From Bigelowiella natans CCMP2755 (taxonomy: Eukaryota; Cercozoa; Chlorarachniophyceae), in contig ADNK01002245.1 of assembly GCA_000320545.1 (NCBI GenBank), positions 1-22,147 on the forward strand: 22,147 bases of DNA, in the 5' to 3' direction. A program made the position numbers and the translations under genes. Within the stretch, counting starts at the first letter, position 1, and each line of letters opens with the position of its first letter. This document shows, in pieces, positions 20,349 to 22,147 of the stretch. The notes below the pieces were generated by a model that was not told the DNA's origin, made no database searches, and saw nothing but the letters and a program-made list of their open reading frames with translations.

Positions 20349-21400
20349 GTGCGTACACACGTACCAATTAATCGGCATGGCTAACGTGTCATTATACTAA
20401 TTAATTTAACATGCCCTGCATGTCCATATGTTTCACATAAAGCATAGCATGTGTATGTATACGTAACATGCACGCCCGCGCAGTCAACTCTATAAGCGTA
20501 TAACATATCTAGATATGTCTACTTCGTAGCTAGTTAGATGTACATAGCTGACAATAGCTGAACATGCTAGCATGCTATTCGCACGCGAACGTCAGCGTTG
20601 GTGGATAAGATTGCACGCATAAGCCACGCTAGCCGTTGAATTTAGCTTTGCTCCTGCTGCTGTGTCTCCGTGCTAGCGTGCGCTGGATGAACTTTGGGGC
20701 TGAGCTAGCTAAGCTCTTATTAGGTTGGCTCTAGCTCGGCGGAGCGACGTGCGTGCAACTCATGCAACTCGAATCTCAACGCAAGCACGCCTCTTGCATG
20801 CACGCATGCACTATCTGCTAGACTTAAGTCAAATATCTAGTGTTTTATTCTAGCTATAGCTGCTAGACAAGCTAGCAAGCACACAAACAAAAAGTAGTGT
20901 AGCGCAATAGCGTACAACGCTACGCCTATATTTACACACACATTACACGTGATGACTGCGACGTGCTACACTAGTACATATGAGACGGATGTAATGTGTA
21001 CTTACACACACATTACACGTGATGACTGCGACGTGCTACACTAGTACATATGTATATGGGCGTATATATCGTATCTAAGTGCGGAGGGATGTTGTAACAT
21101 TGATCAGCATGCTATGGTAGCATCGCATGCAAATAATGCCGCCTACACTATGTTACCATATGTAGCACGCATCTTCACCTGCTGATCGAAACACCGGAGC
21201 TAGCTAGAATTAACGCACAGGAGAAGGGCTGCTGCGACACCGATCAAATGATGCGCACTGCCTGCTTGTGTTAGCTAGCCCGCAAATTGTGCAGATGACT
21301 TGTCTAGTTGTGATACAACATGTGCGGTTCTAAACACTATCTAGCAATGAGGTGCGGATGCCACATTTTTCTCATTTGAAGTGGAACCATTCGGGTCATC
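20349..21400. other. Intergenic palindrome island 3 (CTAG/CATG-rich)
   Basis: No coding frame. Dense in GCTAGC, CTAGCTAG, CATGC and TAGCTA words, including the 12-bp palindrome catgctagcatg at 20563-20574, the same word as in island 2. It directly follows the transporter stop. Confidence 0.7.
20932..21052. repeat. 51-bp exact direct repeat, period 70 bp
   Basis: The segment 20932-20982 (from ttacacacacattacacgtg to actagtacatatg) is repeated without change at 21002-21052, with 19 bp between. It contains the palindromic words acgt and actagt. Confidence 0.95.
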
Positions 21401-21774
21401 TGCTGACGCCAGCGCTTTGTTGTCATCATCATCCTCATCATCATCATTGCATCACCGCCATCCTGCTATTACTTAATCATGCTGTTACAAGCAAATAAAG
21501 GCAACCCGAAGTAGTTCTTTCATTGCCACCATCATCAAAATTTATTTTATTACTACATCGATGTCAACCAGCGTCACCTACTAGCTGTCTGGTGCACGCG
21601 CATGTCTCTTCGTTTGTGGGAAGGACTGTCTAGTTCTTAGCACTCTATTGTCTTCTATATCCCTGCACAGCAACAACTACAAAGCCTAGGCCAGCACTGC
21701 GTGAAAGCAAATTTTGTCATTATCATATGATGTAGCAGAGATGCTACTCCCTTCATCTCATTTTGTTGTCGCAG
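21401..21774. other. Unassigned region with (CAT)n tract
   Basis: A TCATCA tract at about 21423-21448 and several aataaa words (21494 on plus). No supported gene; the minus-strand frame 21655-21972 looks like a shadow of repeats. Confidence 0.3.
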
Positions 21775-21890
21775 ATATATCTCAATCGCGTCGCCGGCGT
21801 CGATCACGGTCTTCATCATCGTCATCACGGCGACGGCGGCGGCGCGAGCGACCTTCGTCGTCCTATATGAACAGCCATAGTTGTACATGA
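21775..21890 (+). CDS. Possible terminal exon encoding an RS-rich tail
   Basis: After an acceptor-like ttgtcgcag, the frame reads [16 protein letters not shown] followed by RRRRRRERPSSSY and stops with TGA at 21888-21890. The Arg residues use CGT, CGC, CGG and CGA and the Ser residues TCT, TCA, TCG and TCC, so this is not a simple trinucleotide repeat at DNA level. RS tails are typical of splicing factors. No RNA-binding domain was found upstream within the window, so it may be chance or a distant exon. Confidence 0.25.
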
Positions 21891-21944
21891 TATTAGTTGT
21901 TGCAATTGTACTGAGGCATGGCATCTTTGCCATAATGAATACAC

Positions 21945-21973
21945 GCACGCACGCACACACACAAACACACACA

Positions 21974-22060
<87 letters not shown>

Positions 22061-22074
22061 GAGGAGGAGGGAGG

Positions 22075-22109
<35 letters not shown>

Positions 22110-22147
22110 GAGGAGGAGGAGTATGTATATATATATATATATATATA
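21945..22147. repeat. Large compound microsatellite at the right end
   Basis: In order: (CA)n about 21945-21975, (TA)n 21977-22025, (GA)n 22026-22057, GGA-rich 22056-22074, (GT)n 22075-22098, (GA)n/(GGA)n 22099-22121, (TA)n 22122 to the end. The contig may stop here because of assembly difficulty. Confidence 0.95.

Noticed and set aside
21655-21972. 105-codon minus-strand frame
   Set aside because: It starts in a CA microsatellite and runs antisense to the RS-like tract; no family motif.
1-22147. CRISPR array or prokaryotic defence system
   Set aside because: No regularly spaced repeats with unique spacers and no matching genes; the spliced genes show this is eukaryotic nuclear DNA.

Overview
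The window is nuclear DNA from an intron-rich eukaryote, most likely a unicellular alga or other protist. Codon-phase-consistent GT-AG introns of about 65-400 bp, dense microsatellites and the absence of bacterial operon structure all say eukaryote. A stramenopile-like lineage would fit the gene set (tandem-hotdog thioesterase, EF-hand two-pore K+ channel with an STGGL second filter, GT2 synthase), but that placement is inference and not proven by the sequence. No rRNA, tRNA, CRISPR array, virus or complete transposon was recognised.

Layout from left to right. (1) 1-1214, minus strand: 5' part of an XPD/ERCC2-type DNA helicase (TFIIH, nucleotide excision repair); four exons are visible and the gene runs off the left end. 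(2) 1869-3516, plus: two-exon double-hotdog acyl-CoA thioesterase, divergent from XPD. (3) 3600-4330: intergenic island crowded with CTAG and CATG palindromes. (4) 7526-4591, minus: six-exon membrane glycosyltransferase of family GT2 (hyaluronan synthase/Cps1-like) with DDD, ED and QxxRW motifs. (5) 7527-11919: 4.4 kb, largely AT-rich, with no gene I can support, plus a second palindrome island at 11010-11500. (6) 15159-11920, minus: K+ channel with two pore domains and at least three C-terminal EF-hands, split into many very short exons. (7) 15160-16737: no convincing gene; one 45-bp tandem duplication. (8) 17475-16738, minus: intronless ORF of unknown function. (9) 17968-20348, plus: six-exon nucleotide-sugar transporter. 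(10) 20349-22147: third palindrome island, a 51-bp exact direct repeat, a possible RS-rich exon and a large compound microsatellite.

The genes do not form one pathway. The nucleotide-sugar transporter and the GT2 synthase could both serve Golgi or surface polysaccharide synthesis, but they lie 10 kb apart and nothing in the sequence links them.

Exon boundaries were read by eye from splice signals, codon phase and family resemblance. The core exons are well supported because every listed length agrees with the phase of its neighbours. The first transmembrane exons of the K+ channel, the C-terminus of the GT2 protein and the first intron of the transporter are the weakest parts. The most interesting observations are the asymmetric K+ channel filters with the second filter on a 30-nt micro-exon, the recurrent palindrome islands, and the placement of microsatellites inside introns.
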